DNA of 64,000 nt, taken from contig NZ_CP025096.1 of assembly GCF_002831565.1 (NCBI RefSeq), positions 6,315,014 to 6,379,013 on the forward strand. The letters run 5' to 3'. Both the position numbers and the translations under genes were made by a program. This DNA is from Spirosoma pollinicola (GTDB lineage: Bacteria > Bacteroidota > Bacteroidia > Cytophagales > Spirosomataceae). Under the pieces are notes generated by a model, which saw only the letters and a program-made list of their open reading frames with translations, had not been told where the DNA came from and did no database searches. Position 1 is the first letter of the stretch, and each line of letters opens with the position of its first letter. Shown piece after piece: positions 44,516 through 53,992 of the stretch.

Positions 44516-46912
44516 TCACATCAGTTTAATTCCATTCTCCTTAAATCGTCGGTATATATTCAGCAGCACCTCGCTTCTGAACAAGTCTTCTTTATTCACG
44601 GAGTTGATCCACACCCTGACTTTCAATTCGAGCGTATCGTTACTAATAGTCGACAGAAAAATTTCGGGGGCTATGCGTTTTACCGCGTTCGGATGTTTTA
44701 GAATTTCTTCTTTAATCAACAGTTCGAGTGTCTGTAAATCGTGCTCGGTGTCGGCTTTTATCGTTAGCTCAATACGTTTCGCTTTATGGTTGATTGTCCA
44801 GTTAACGACCTGGCCTGACAACAGGTCGCCATTTGGAATAATAACCTCAGAGCCCTCTGTCGTCAGCAATCGGCTGGAGCGAATCCCGATTGTTTTCACC
44901 CGCCCTTTCTTGCTGGCAATTTCGATAAAATCACCAATCTGAAACGGTTTGTCGAAAATCAGGATAATGCCGGAAACGAAATTGTTGACGATGTTCTGAA
45001 GCCCCAGGCCAATGCCAACACCCAGGGCCCCCACCATAACCGTTACCTTATCTAGCCCAATGCCCGATGCCACAATGGCGATCAGGAAGCCAACAATGAG
45101 CATAACTAGTCGGATAATAACCAGCCGTGAGTCGGCCGTACTGACAGAGCCGCTGACTTCATCTTCGGTTTCCCCAAAAAAGTAGCCGATGTATTTTCGC
45201 ATTGCGCCGGAGATGTACAACACAATAGCAAACAGAATAATATTCCCCCAGGTAAATGTGGTACTTCCTACACCGCGTTCGGCTGACAGAAAACCTTCGA
45301 TCCGACCATAAATTGCATTATAGATATAGAGGTTGTTGGTGAAGATAATGATCCAGGCAATGATGGAAACGAAGCTGAGTAAAGTATGCAAACCAACTTT
45401 AAGCTTGTCGTAATTAAAGCGGGAGGCAACACCTTTTGTCAGCCTGCCGCTGATTACCTGAAGCGCAAACGCTTCATTTATAATTTGAACGAGTGTGAAC
45501 AGGCCAATGGCCTGTGTCAACCCGAAAATAGCGGCTGTACTGCAAATTTTGGCGAGGCTGATCCGACCGAAAATATTGAAAAGTACGGCCAGTATATTCA
45601 GGCCAATGTACAGGATCGCCACTTGTTTGATGAAGCCGGTGAGCGACAGCGCTTTCCTTATTCTGAACAAAAATAGGAAGCCAAAGGCAACGGATACACA
45701 ACTGAGCAGCAGCAGCCACAGTCTGAAAACCAGTCCGGGATCAATGATCGATGAGCGGGTTAATACGACCAGAATATACAAGCCCACAATAGCCAGCCAA
45801 TGGAAGAATAACTTCCGGGTCCAGCTTCGATAGAAAAGAAAGGTGAGGGAGATGAGCAGAATAAACTGCATCAACTCTACATAAACTGCTGGCGGGCGCA
45901 GATCGAAAAAGGGAGCGCAGTTAAACACCACTACCAGCGTTGCAAAAACCGGTACCGGCTTGAGATACCGAATTTTTGCCTCGGCCAGAATCTTGTCTAT
46001 CGGCTCATGATGCCTGATAATGGTGAAGCTTGAATAAGTCCAGCCAAAAAAGATCAGCCCAATAACCAGCATATAGAGCCAGTTGCCGGCGCTTCGGTCG
46101 AGGTAATAGCCCAGCATATCCCGCTGGCCCTCATACGATCGGGCTACCAGCTTTTCCAGTTTTTCGTCGGATCCTTCGTTCTTCGGAATTGCCCAAATGA
46201 AGTCCGATTCTTTACCTATTATTTTGAGATTGAACTCTTTAATTCGTTCGTTGACAATATTGGCTAGTTCTGATGTTTCAAAATAACCGTCAGAAACCGT
46301 CGCTTGTAATTTATTGATTCGAGTCAGGTTTTTGTTGGTCGATTCACTGGCGGCTATCCACTGTTTTCGTAAATCTTTTAACGAGTTCGCATACAGTACC
46401 CTGTAATTACTGTCGGCAGGCGTTACCAGAATTGAGTCTTTAGCAATGCCAATGAGCTGGCCGTTCATGTCGGACAGTTGCTTTTCCTGATCGGACAATA
46501 ATTCCCGCCAGCTTTTGAGTTGTTGCTGTATGTCGCCAAGCAGAACCTGGAACATGAGCATGTTTTTCATGTCATGTACTTTACTGTACAGGGCCAGGTT
46601 GGTGCGAATGGTCTTGATGTACGACTGAACCTCAGGCAGATTTTCATCAATTTGCCAGGTAGTGAAGCCCCGCTGGGTTCGGTTATTGATGTCATTCAGC
46701 GCCGTATGGCCCTTTTCGAGTCGGGCAATGATACTGTCGACGGGGATACCGGGTTGCGGAATGATAGGCAGGCTGTCGACGGCGCCCATTCCGGTGGTAT
46801 CCTGTGCGTGGAGGGCAGGCGTTAAAAACGTAAATAAAGCCAGCAGACTACTAAAAAGAAGGTAGTGTGTAAAGAATTTACGCGCTGACTGGCGGTTGTG
46901 TATATGTATCAT
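44516..46912 (-). CDS. MscS-family mechanosensitive ion channel with periplasmic extension
   Basis: A 798-residue member of the MscS superfamily that opens under membrane tension. A signal peptide is followed by a periplasmic coiled-coil part (to about residue 250), about ten membrane helices, and the MscS core near residues 615-700: the pore helix MVGALGVGIGLGLQNIVNNFVSGIILIFDKPFQIGDFIEI, then the beta domain (VVNWTINHKAKRIEL). It resembles the larger MscK/YbdG-like members. No partner is evident. Confidence 0.92.
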   Translation of the reverse strand: MIHIHNRQSARKFFTHYLLFSSLLALFTFLTPALHAQDTTGMGAVDSLPIIPQPGIPVDSIIARLEKGHTALNDINNRTQRGFTTWQIDENLPEVQSYIKTIRTNLALYSKVHDMKNMLMFQVLLGDIQQQLKSWRELLSDQEKQLSDMNGQLIGIAKDSILVTPADSNYRVLYANSLKDLRKQWIAASESTNKNLTRINKLQATVSDGYFETSELANIVNERIKEFNLKIIGKESDFIWAIPKNEGSDEKLEKLVARSYEGQRDMLGYYLDRSAGNWLYMLVIGLIFFGWTYSSFTIIRHHEPIDKILAEAKIRYLKPVPVFATLVVVFNCAPFFDLRPPAVYVELMQFILLISLTFLFYRSWTRKLFFHWLAIVGLYILVVLTRSSIIDPGLVFRLWLLLLSCVSVAFGFLFLFRIRKALSLTGFIKQVAILYIGLNILAVLFNIFGRISLAKICSTAAIFGLTQAIGLFTLVQIINEAFALQVISGRLTKGVASRFNYDKLKVGLHTLLSFVSIIAWIIIFTNNLYIYNAIYGRIEGFLSAERGVGSTTFTWGNIILFAIVLYISGAMRKYIGYFFGETEDEVSGSVSTADSRLVIIRLVMLIVGFLIAIVASGIGLDKVTVMVGALGVGIGLGLQNIVNNFVSGIILIFDKPFQIGDFIEIASKKGRVKTIGIRSSRLLTTEGSEVIIPNGDLLSGQVVNWTINHKAKRIELTIKADTEHDLQTLELLIKEEILKHPNAVKRIAPEIFLSTISNDTLELKVRVWINSVNKEDLFRSEVLLNIYRRFKENGIKLM

Positions 46913-47097
46913 TCAAAATCGGCAACTATCCTCACTTCGCTTCACATTTGCCCTGTAGTATTGATATTAATACCGACAAAAGTGGGAATTGTTATGATTG
47001 TGTGGTTGGTAGAATGGAGAATACTTATTTTGCCATATACTTTTTTGTAACTTAAAGGCCTTATTTCTTGATTTTATTGGCCTCTAAGCGCACTAGC

Positions 47098-47595
47098 ATG
47101 TTTTTCCGGCGATGGCTTTTTCTGTTACTAAGTAGTCACATGACTTTTGCTCAATCAGCCAGTTCTGATCTGAGTCAGGACCCTGTTTTTTCTACCGTGT
47201 TAAATCGTCGGCTTAGGTATCCTCGCCAGGCCGAATGGTCAAGCGTGTACGGCCGGGTCTTTGCCGAATTTACTATTGATGATAAAGGCCATGTTCAGGA
47301 CATCTCAATTCTGAATCATAGCGAAAAAGGCACGTATTATGGTCTTGAACCCACTATAATAACCGCTCTGAAGAAGTTGCCTTCGCTGAATCTGCGTTAT
47401 ACCGGCAGTTATATTTTGCCAGTTTCCTTTATTTATGTGGACTATCGCCAAAAGGATAAACCTTTTGTTCCAAAGGACACCTTGTATATTCAGGATCTGG
47501 CCGGGCGAATTGCATTAAAGGAAATCAAGATTATGGGGAATAGTACCAACAGCAGAGAGCGAATTTTATCAGCGGGAAAGAATGAGTATTACTAA
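47098..47595 (+). CDS. Second secreted TonB C-terminal-domain protein
   Basis: A 165-residue exported protein (signal peptide FRRWLFLLLSSHMTFAQ) with a TonB-C-like domain: RYPRQAEWSSVYGRVFAEF, TIDDKGHVQDISIL, YTGSYILPVSFIY. It has no membrane helix after cleavage and no proline-rich spanner. TTG 47068 also opens the frame, but ATG 47098 gives the better signal peptide. It resembles the 9922-10377 protein, though more diverged. The C-terminal 40 residues contain DTLYIQDLAGRIALKEIKIMG. Confidence 0.72.
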   Translation: MFFRRWLFLLLSSHMTFAQSASSDLSQDPVFSTVLNRRLRYPRQAEWSSVYGRVFAEFTIDDKGHVQDISILNHSEKGTYYGLEPTIITALKKLPSLNLRYTGSYILPVSFIYVDYRQKDKPFVPKDTLYIQDLAGRIALKEIKIMGNSTNSRERILSAGKNEYY

Positions 47596-47730
47596 TGCCG
47601 GAAATAGATTAGTCATAATTGCCGTGTATACAAAACCCAAAATGGTGAATACTTAAAGAGTGCCATTATTAAGCATTTCAGCAGTCATGCGAAAAGTTTC
47701 ATAGCATAGTGCGTAGTTATACAACTGCCC

Positions 47731-48024
47731 TTGAAAAAATGCCATTGGTATCATTCTATTCCGCTACAAGACTTGTCCTGGTTAAAGAAACTTGATAATG
47801 GCACCAGCTCTAGTATCATCCAAGGGACTTACCAAGGGCAAACCGTTTATGCTGTCAGTAGTTGTGAGCGTTGTTTTAACGGCTCTTATATAGCGCTTTA
47901 TCGCTGCGATGGTTCTACAATTTGTAGCGGATTAACCTTAGCCTCAGACAGCTCTTCTACGAGTTGTCGCAAAATTGCTTCGAGCCTGACTGATAGAAGA
48001 ACATTAGTCGAGCATAAACCCTAA
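47731..48024 (+). CDS. Small Cys-rich protein, possibly a truncated DUF6970-like remnant
   Basis: A frame of 97 codons from TTG 47731, with no ATG upstream before a stop at 47707. The sequence has LSWLKKL, GTYQGQTVYAVSSC, CFNGSYIALYRCDGSTIC, resembling secreted DUF6970-like proteins of Bacteroidota that display Cys pairs. It lacks a signal peptide, which such proteins normally have, so it may be a 5'-truncated remnant. It lies in the AT-rich patch 47.6-49.5 kb. Family assignment is tentative. Confidence 0.4.
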   Translation: MKKCHWYHSIPLQDLSWLKKLDNGTSSSIIQGTYQGQTVYAVSSCERCFNGSYIALYRCDGSTICSGLTLASDSSSTSCRKIASSLTDRRTLVEHKP

Positions 48025-48095
48025 TAGTACAATTACGCTAGAGTGAACGTATTTATCAACAGTTGCACTTTAATTAGGGCAGTTCTATAACTAAG

Positions 48096-48237
48096 GTGGC
48101 TGTTGCAAAAGTCGGTACTGGGTCAAACCGCCCTTAGTTCAGCTTCCCTAACCGCTCTGCCTAGCTGATTAAAAAGTCAGAAACTGGCTACTAAATTGAG
48201 CTTTTTTGACTCATACTAGACTTTTGCAACAGCCACT
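48096..48237. mobile_element. MITE with 18-bp terminal inverted repeats and TAAG duplication
   Basis: The 311-base gap 48025-48335 holds only this element. Perfect 18-bp ends GTGGCTGTTGCAAAAGTC (48096-48113) and complement (48220-48237) frame 142 bp without an open frame. TAAG occurs directly on both sides (48092-48095 and 48238-48241), consistent with a 4-bp target duplication. The GGCTGTTGCAAAAGTC end resembles termini of IS elements, but no transposase is present in the window. This is a classic miniature inverted-repeat element. Confidence 0.88.
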
Positions 48238-48335
48238 AAGAATATGTTATGTGAATAATTTGATTTGTTATGGAAGATTTAAAAATGTCAGGTCTAGTAA
48301 AAACTATAATTAAGGGGGTCTATAAGCTATAATAA

Positions 48336-48818
48336 TTACTCTTGTTGAATTGCCCTTAAGATGCAGGGGATAGCTCTGTCTTCGGCAAGTTTATAGTTTA
48401 CCAAGAGCGCTATGTTTTGAAAGCAGTTGTAATACTGACTATTACCCGACACTGGTACAAAGCCATCATCAACTGCATCATGAGTCAGATAGGCAAGCGT
48501 CAATGAACTTTCATTCCATGCTACTTCACTCACAAGTCCATCGCTTTTACGAATTCGGACAAGAATTTGTGTTGTGTCACTTTCCTTCTTATAGGCATGA
48601 ATAGTACTCTCTGGCCTTTCCTTACTTGAAGCAAATTTGAATCGCTTCATGCTAAGTATGCTTTCCACGGTTGATTTATGTTTTGAAAGTAGCCCTTTCA
48701 ATTCATTGTAATCGAACGCTTGTTTATTCAGGATTTCTTGGGCTCTAACGGGAAAGAGAGTTGATACAAAGCCAAAACAAATTGTTAAAAGCAGTACCCT
48801 GATTAGTGTATTTTTCAT
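48336..48818 (-). CDS. Secreted protein of unknown function
   Basis: A 160-residue protein with a clear signal peptide (IRVLLLTICFGFVSTLFPVRAQ) followed by a soluble domain with two Cys (YNCFQNI and IPCILR), perhaps a disulfide. Motifs such as YNELKGLLSKHKSTVESILSM suggest a helical start and a mixed fold. I do not recognise a family. It lies in the AT-rich patch, and base composition differs from neighbours, which hints at recent gain. Confidence 0.6.
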   Translation of the reverse strand: MKNTLIRVLLLTICFGFVSTLFPVRAQEILNKQAFDYNELKGLLSKHKSTVESILSMKRFKFASSKERPESTIHAYKKESDTTQILVRIRKSDGLVSEVAWNESSLTLAYLTHDAVDDGFVPVSGNSQYYNCFQNIALLVNYKLAEDRAIPCILRAIQQE

Positions 48819-48966
48819 GATCTAGAACTGTTGTATAAGTGGCAATATGTTGACCTATGTGCCAATATTATTAAAAATAATTACTTATCAATAAAGAAAA
48901 ACGGTCGTTCCTGATAAATATATGGAATGGAAGGCTTTACTGACTAAACATTTACGGCTTCTTTTT

Positions 48967-49479
48967 TTACCACGTAATCGGAAGGCAATTAGCTACTTCT
49001 TTTATTGATGTTGACAGGAGTTTAGGGATTGAAGCTTTGCTCTCGGCTAACATAATGTTAACCAGTACTTTATTCTTCATCTGTAAAACATCCGCTAAAT
49101 CTAAATCCATTTCGGCAGAGAAAACGGTAACGTTTTCGCCCATCGAATCAACCAATAGAGGTTGATTCACCTTCACTATTGTGGAGCCATCATCAAACTG
49201 AAACGTGATATTTTTTGAGTTTGATTTAGTTGATGGACCAAAAGCGTTGATGCCTAAATTTAATGAGTAACTCGTGTCAGATTTCGTAACTGACTTACCC
49301 AGAAGAAATAAGTATATCGTATTTTTAGTCGTGGTTGTACCGGCAGGAATGTCAACCATACCCATATAGCCGATACCATCCTTAGCGTCAAATTTTTGTA
49401 TAGAAGCACACCCCTGCGCTTCGCATAGATTGAGCGCTAAAAAAGTTATCCCAAAAAACAGAAGAATAAGGAACCGCAT
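48967..49479 (-). CDS. Secreted beta-rich protein of unknown function
   Basis: A 170-residue exported protein (signal peptide MRFLILLFFGITFLALNLCEAQ) with alternating strands (SYSLNLGINAFG, ITFQFDDGSTIVKVNQPLLVD) suggesting a beta sandwich, and a C-terminal NCLPITW. Two Cys residues (GCASIQ and ANCLPI) could pair. No recognised family. Base composition is as AT-rich as the neighbouring 48336 gene. It lies 31 bases downstream of the glycosyltransferase gene on the same strand. Confidence 0.6.
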   Translation of the reverse strand: MRFLILLFFGITFLALNLCEAQGCASIQKFDAKDGIGYMGMVDIPAGTTTTKNTIYLFLLGKSVTKSDTSYSLNLGINAFGPSTKSNSKNITFQFDDGSTIVKVNQPLLVDSMGENVTVFSAEMDLDLADVLQMKNKVLVNIMLAESKASIPKLLSTSIKEVANCLPITW

Positions 49480-49510
49480 GAAATTGGTGGGGAAGCGTCC
49501 GACGGAGTTT

Positions 49511-50326
49511 TTACACCGTATTAACTGGCTCTTCCACCTTTTTTGCCGATTCCCGGCGGGGAATGTAGTGCCGGAAGAAACTGCTGATTTTCATTTGAAG
49601 CACACCAAAAACGGCTTCTTTGAAAATCTTGGACGACATTTTAGAAACGCCCCGTGTGCGGTCGGTGAAAATGATGGGCACTTCCTGGATACGGAAGCCG
49701 TATTTCCAGCACGTAAATTTCATCTCGATCTGGAACGCATACCCAACGAACTTAATGGGATTATGCAAAATAACTTCCAGCACCTCGGCCCGGTAGCAAA
49801 CGAATCCGGCCGTGGGGTCCATGATTGACATGCCCGTTACAAAGCGAACATATACCCCCGCAAAGTACGACATCAGCACCCGGCCCATCGGCCAGTTAAC
49901 CACGTTGACGCCTTTGATGTAGCGTGAGCCTACGGCCACATCAGCCCGGGTAGGGCTATCTTCGGCACAGGCGCGGTATAGTTTGATCAGGTCTTCGGGA
50001 TTGTGCGAAAAGTCGGCGTCCATCTCGAAAAGATACTGGTATCCGCGCGATAATGCCCATTTAAAGCCGTCGATGTAAGCCGTACCCAAACCCAGTTTGC
50101 CGCGCCGTTCGAGCAGGTGCAGCCGGGCCATTGACCCCCGCTGTGATGTGCCGGTAGACAGAAACTCCTCCTGAATATCGCGAACACGTTGAGCGGTGCC
50201 GTCGGGCGATCCGTCGTCTACGATAAGGACATCGAAGGGCTCAGGCAAACTGAACACTTTGCGGATGATTGCTTCGATATTTTCGATTTCATTATAGGTT
50301 GGAATAACGACTAGGCGCTCTTTCAC
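49511..50326 (-). CDS. Polyprenol-phosphate mannosyltransferase-like GT2 enzyme
   Basis: A 271-residue family 2 glycosyltransferase of the dolichol-phosphate-mannose-synthase type, transferring a sugar from a nucleotide sugar to polyprenyl phosphate at the inner face of the membrane. Motifs: VIPTYNEIENIEAII, LIVDDGSPDGTA, FEMDADFSHNPEDL (DAD metal site) and IFTDRTRGVSKMS. There is no C-terminal helix pair, so it is the short soluble type. The sugar donor is inferred. Confidence 0.93.
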   Translation of the reverse strand: MKERLVVIPTYNEIENIEAIIRKVFSLPEPFDVLIVDDGSPDGTAQRVRDIQEEFLSTGTSQRGSMARLHLLERRGKLGLGTAYIDGFKWALSRGYQYLFEMDADFSHNPEDLIKLYRACAEDSPTRADVAVGSRYIKGVNVVNWPMGRVLMSYFAGVYVRFVTGMSIMDPTAGFVCYRAEVLEVILHNPIKFVGYAFQIEMKFTCWKYGFRIQEVPIIFTDRTRGVSKMSSKIFKEAVFGVLQMKISSFFRHYIPRRESAKKVEEPVNTV

Positions 50327-50543
50327 AGGTTTTCGAGGAGGTTAGTAAGGCAGTTGCTACTACAACAGCAAATTACTCCCTTTTTGTCTAAAAAAATCAT
50401 TAAAAATTCTTAATGAGCGGCTTAATTATCAGTTTGTCAACCAATTCGGCAAATTTTCTCGGGCACCCTGCCAGTCGCGTGCCTGCCTGTCGGCGTGTGG
50501 GGAAAAACACCCGGCATACCGCTTACACGAATAATGCCAATCC

Positions 50544-50918
50544 TCACGAAGACTTTTTTCCCTTCGTGTCAATCTTCTTCTTTAATTGCTCGGTAACCTG
50601 CTGATATATAGCTTCCATACTGGCCGGATGCGCCGAGTAGAAAATATAGCTCGTTCTATATGTAGCCGTATCAATGCCAAACTTTTTAAAAATACCGCTT
50701 TCCAAGTGTTTATACGCAAGGTTTGATGAATCAATGGATCGCAAATTCAGGCGGGCAACCCGGGCTTCGGCTATGTGTACTTCCGTCAGAATGTCGGCCA
50801 TCTTGTGTTCGTCAATCAGATTCTCGGGCTGCTTGTCTTCGGGTGCGGTGCAGGCGGCTACCATCCAGCCGCTGAGTAGCAGGCTCCACAGATGCCGTTG
50901 AAATAGGTTTCGGTGCAT
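50544..50918 (-). CDS. DUF4296 domain lipoprotein
   Basis: A 124-residue lipoprotein (lipobox MVAAC, Cys23). ENLIDEHKMADILTEVHIAEARV and FGIDTATYRTSYIFYSAHPASMEAIYQQVTEQLKKK are the DUF4296 signature, found across Bacteroidota with no known function. The 217-base gap to the glycosyltransferase downstream shows nothing recognisable. Confidence 0.85.
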   Translation of the reverse strand: MHRNLFQRHLWSLLLSGWMVAACTAPEDKQPENLIDEHKMADILTEVHIAEARVARLNLRSIDSSNLAYKHLESGIFKKFGIDTATYRTSYIFYSAHPASMEAIYQQVTEQLKKKIDTKGKKSS

Positions 50919-51002
50919 ACGCTTAAATCAATAGCTTTGTAAGTTAATCCTGTGCAGCAAAGTTCGGGATTGACTGTTAAAATAGTATAACGCCTGTTTT
51001 AC

Positions 51003-51869
51003 ATGGACGAGTTCTTAGCCAAGCTCCGTAATTTCGACATTCGCATTCGAAAGGCAGTTAACTCGCAAATGCGCGGTAGCTTTCGGTCGGTGTTTAAAGG
51101 AACGGGTCTGGAATTCAGTGACTTGCGGACGTATCAATACGGCGACGATGTGCGGGCTATCGACTGGAACGTATCGTCGAAAGGGCACGGTACATTCGTG
51201 AAGGTTTTTCGGGAAGAGAAAGACCAGACGGTGTTCTTTGTGGTCGATGTGAGTGCTTCACAACAGGTGGGGGCCCGCCACCGCGATAAACTAAAGGCTA
51301 CCAAAGAGGTGTGTGGGGTGTTGGCTATGTCGGCTATTCGGGAGGCCAGTCACGTGGGTATGTACTGTTTCTCGGACCAGAAGGAGAAATACATAAAACC
51401 CGGCAATGGACTGAAAACAGGCTATCAGTTGATTATGAGCCTGTATAAATTGCAGCCGGAGTCAACCCGGACGAGTATTGCCGATGCGTTGCTGTTTACG
51501 CTTAATGCCCTTAAACGCCGGAGCGTTGTTATTTTGCTGTCCGATTTTATTGACCTGAACTACGAACATAACCTCAAAGCGCTGGCCAAAAAGCATGATC
51601 TGGTGGTCATTCACCTCTACGATCAGCGCGAAGTGAAGTTGCCTAAATTAGGGATCATTCCGGTGCACGATACGGAAACGAACCGAACGGTATGGGTCAA
51701 TACGTCTTCAGTTTCGTTTCGAACAGGGCTTTATGATATCTTCCAACAGAATCAGAATCGGCTTGAGCGGCTTTGTAAGCAGTATAATGCCAGTTACCTC
51801 GCGCTTGATTCGCAGGAGGATTTTGTGCCAAAACTTATCGAATTGTTCAGGGTTAGGAAATTTAGATGA
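51003..51869 (+). CDS. DUF58 family protein (VWA-like, MoxR-cluster type)
   Basis: A 288-residue cytosolic protein of the DUF58 family, usually encoded with MoxR ATPases and VWA proteins in Bacteroidota. The diagnostic stretch is GTGLEFSDLRTYQYGDDVRAIDWNVSSK, followed by FFVVDVSASQ, a VWA-like MIDAS start, and VVILLSDFIDL. It overlaps the next gene by four bases (ATGA). MoxR itself is not adjacent. Confidence 0.93.
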   Translation: MDEFLAKLRNFDIRIRKAVNSQMRGSFRSVFKGTGLEFSDLRTYQYGDDVRAIDWNVSSKGHGTFVKVFREEKDQTVFFVVDVSASQQVGARHRDKLKATKEVCGVLAMSAIREASHVGMYCFSDQKEKYIKPGNGLKTGYQLIMSLYKLQPESTRTSIADALLFTLNALKRRSVVILLSDFIDLNYEHNLKALAKKHDLVVIHLYDQREVKLPKLGIIPVHDTETNRTVWVNTSSVSFRTGLYDIFQQNQNRLERLCKQYNASYLALDSQEDFVPKLIELFRVRKFR

Positions 51870-52906
51870 AACGATTCGGCTTTATTTTGCTTCTTTTAGT
51901 CTGCTTCCTAGCCCTCTGGGGGCCGGCAGAGCCTATGCCGACGCAAAATTCACCCTCCCAACGTAAGTTAGAGCAACGGACGTTAGAGCAACGTCCATTG
52001 AAAGGGCATTTTCTGGAGGATAGTATCGAAATTGGTCGACCGTTTCGATATTCGCTGTCTTACCATCATCCAGCCATTGCGGAGGTGCTGTTTCCCGACA
52101 CGGCCAGAAGTTTTGCGCCCTATCGGGTACAGAAAGTGGCAGTATTTGCTACCAAAACAACTGGCTCGGGATTGGATGCGGTTAGCCGCGATAGTGCCGT
52201 TTATACGCTGGTATCGTTCGAAACAGATTCTGTTCAACTATTGCGGGTGCCCATTCGAACTATAAATGATATTGACTGTACGGCTCAGTGGACGCTGACT
52301 GACACCGTTTTTTTGCGGTCGAAACTTCCGCCTGCTTTACCCGATTCGCTGGGCGTTCGGTCGCTACGCCTTGCTACCGATACCAAACTGGTTCCATTGC
52401 AACAACAATTCAACTATGTAGCGCTGGCTGTTGGTTTTGTTTGCGTAAGCGTGGCGCTTGGGGCTCTGTATCTACTGTTTGGACGCTTGACCCGGCGGCA
52501 GTGGCGACTTTTTTTACTTAATCGGCGGCATATTCGGTTCCTGCGTGAATACACTCGGCTAAGTGAGCGAATCAGCCCATTTACGGCAGCCGAAACGGCT
52601 AATCAGGCCGTTGTCATGTGGAAAACATATCTGGAACAGTTAGATCCTCAGCCATACATGTCGCTCACCACACCCGAACTGGCCGAACGCCTTCAGGACG
52701 AGCGTGTAGAAACAGCCCTTCGCGAAGCTGACCAAATGATTTATGGAGGTACATTTACAGCGCAGTCGCAGTCGGCTCTACAGGTGTTGAGCAATGTAGC
52801 TACTCAGATATACCGTCAGCGTCAAGCTAAACTTTTACAATCCGATGGTCGGAGAGGTGACCGCACTGCCTTATCTGGTTCGGCAGAACCCTCTTCTCTA
52901 ACCTGA
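51866..52906 (+). CDS. Membrane protein of the DUF58/VWA cluster
   Basis: A 346-residue protein with a signal peptide, a beta-rich periplasmic domain (about 40-170, SIEIGRPFRYSLSYHHP), one membrane helix (about 190-210, YVALAVGFVCVSVALGALYLLFG) and a cytosolic helical tail with TTPELAERLQDERVETALREADQMIYGG. This plan matches the BatD-like or DUF4381-like partners in such clusters. It sits between the DUF58 and VWA genes with four-base spacing each side. Family name is uncertain. Confidence 0.8.
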   Translation: MKRFGFILLLLVCFLALWGPAEPMPTQNSPSQRKLEQRTLEQRPLKGHFLEDSIEIGRPFRYSLSYHHPAIAEVLFPDTARSFAPYRVQKVAVFATKTTGSGLDAVSRDSAVYTLVSFETDSVQLLRVPIRTINDIDCTAQWTLTDTVFLRSKLPPALPDSLGVRSLRLATDTKLVPLQQQFNYVALAVGFVCVSVALGALYLLFGRLTRRQWRLFLLNRRHIRFLREYTRLSERISPFTAAETANQAVVMWKTYLEQLDPQPYMSLTTPELAERLQDERVETALREADQMIYGGTFTAQSQSALQVLSNVATQIYRQRQAKLLQSDGRRGDRTALSGSAEPSSLT

Positions 52907-52910
52907 CCGC

Positions 52911-53990
52911 ATGGAACCCTGGTATTCACTTCACTGGTTCAGTCCTGCGCAATGGCAGCAGTTTCAACTGGCGCAACCATTGGCTTTATGGCTGATTCCT
53001 GCTATTTTGATTCTGTTTTTTTTGCGCTACTACCTCTATCGTCATGCGCAGCAACGCCTGAATATGTCGCTCGGGCAACTCAACTCGCCCCGCGTTAGAG
53101 GAGGTAGAGGGCAAACAGGTCGTTCATGGCTTAGTATAGGCCGGTATTTACTGCCAATCAGCGTTTTTGCCGGGATGACTTGTTTGCTGGTTGCGCTGGC
53201 TCGTCCGCAAATTATTCGCGAGCAGCGCAACGAACAATCAGAAGGTATTGACATTATGCTGGCTATGGACGTATCGGAGTCGATGAGCGAAACCGATTTA
53301 CAGCCTACCCGACTGGCGGTGGCCCGGCGAGTGGCCCAAACGTTTGTCAATAATCGCAAAAATGACCGGATCGGATTGGTTGTTTTTGCGGGCGAAGCGT
53401 TTTCTCTTTGTCCGCTCACAACAGATTATGGCTTGGTGAAACAGTATCTGAGCGACCTGAACGACCACATGATTCGAACATCGGGCACAGCCATTGGCGA
53501 TGCGCTGGCGCGTTGTATCAATCGCATGCGCGACCGGGCCGTTGTTAGTGCAGATACCACTCAGCGCGAAGCTGAGGCTACGAACGTAGACCGGACTAAA
53601 GTCATTATTTTGCTGAGCGACGGCGATAATACAGCCGGAAATCTGGACCCTATTACAGCCGCAAAATTGGCTAAAGCCTTCGGAATCAGGATATACACTA
53701 TTGCCGTAGGTCGCCCGGTGGCTTCTACTGCCAATGCCGCTACCGTTGATGAGGGGGTTTTGAAAACCATAGCAACCCTGGCTAATGGGAGCTTTTTTCG
53801 AGCTACGGATGCCCGACGATTACAGGCCATTTTTGCGCAGATCAGCCGGCTGGAAAAAGCGCCTATCCGCGTCCTGGTTTACGAGGATGTTCAGGATTAT
53901 TATCGGATTTATATATACTGGGGTATTTCATTTTTATTGATCGCCTTAGGTCTAAAGAACACAATTTTTGGTAATGTGCTGGAGGATTGA
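52911..53990 (+). CDS. BatA-like von Willebrand factor A membrane protein
   Basis: A 359-residue protein with two N-terminal membrane helices, a VWA domain (about 105-310) carrying a complete MIDAS motif (DVSES starting AMDVSESMS, plus DGD in LLSDGDNTAG), and a C-terminal helix (YIYWGISFLLIALGL). BatA-type proteins are linked to the cell envelope and oxidative-stress resistance in Bacteroidota. It is followed by rnhB. Confidence 0.92.
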   Translation: MEPWYSLHWFSPAQWQQFQLAQPLALWLIPAILILFFLRYYLYRHAQQRLNMSLGQLNSPRVRGGRGQTGRSWLSIGRYLLPISVFAGMTCLLVALARPQIIREQRNEQSEGIDIMLAMDVSESMSETDLQPTRLAVARRVAQTFVNNRKNDRIGLVVFAGEAFSLCPLTTDYGLVKQYLSDLNDHMIRTSGTAIGDALARCINRMRDRAVVSADTTQREAEATNVDRTKVIILLSDGDNTAGNLDPITAAKLAKAFGIRIYTIAVGRPVASTANAATVDEGVLKTIATLANGSFFRATDARRLQAIFAQISRLEKAPIRVLVYEDVQDYYRIYIYWGISFLLIALGLKNTIFGNVLED

Positions 53991-53992
53991 TT

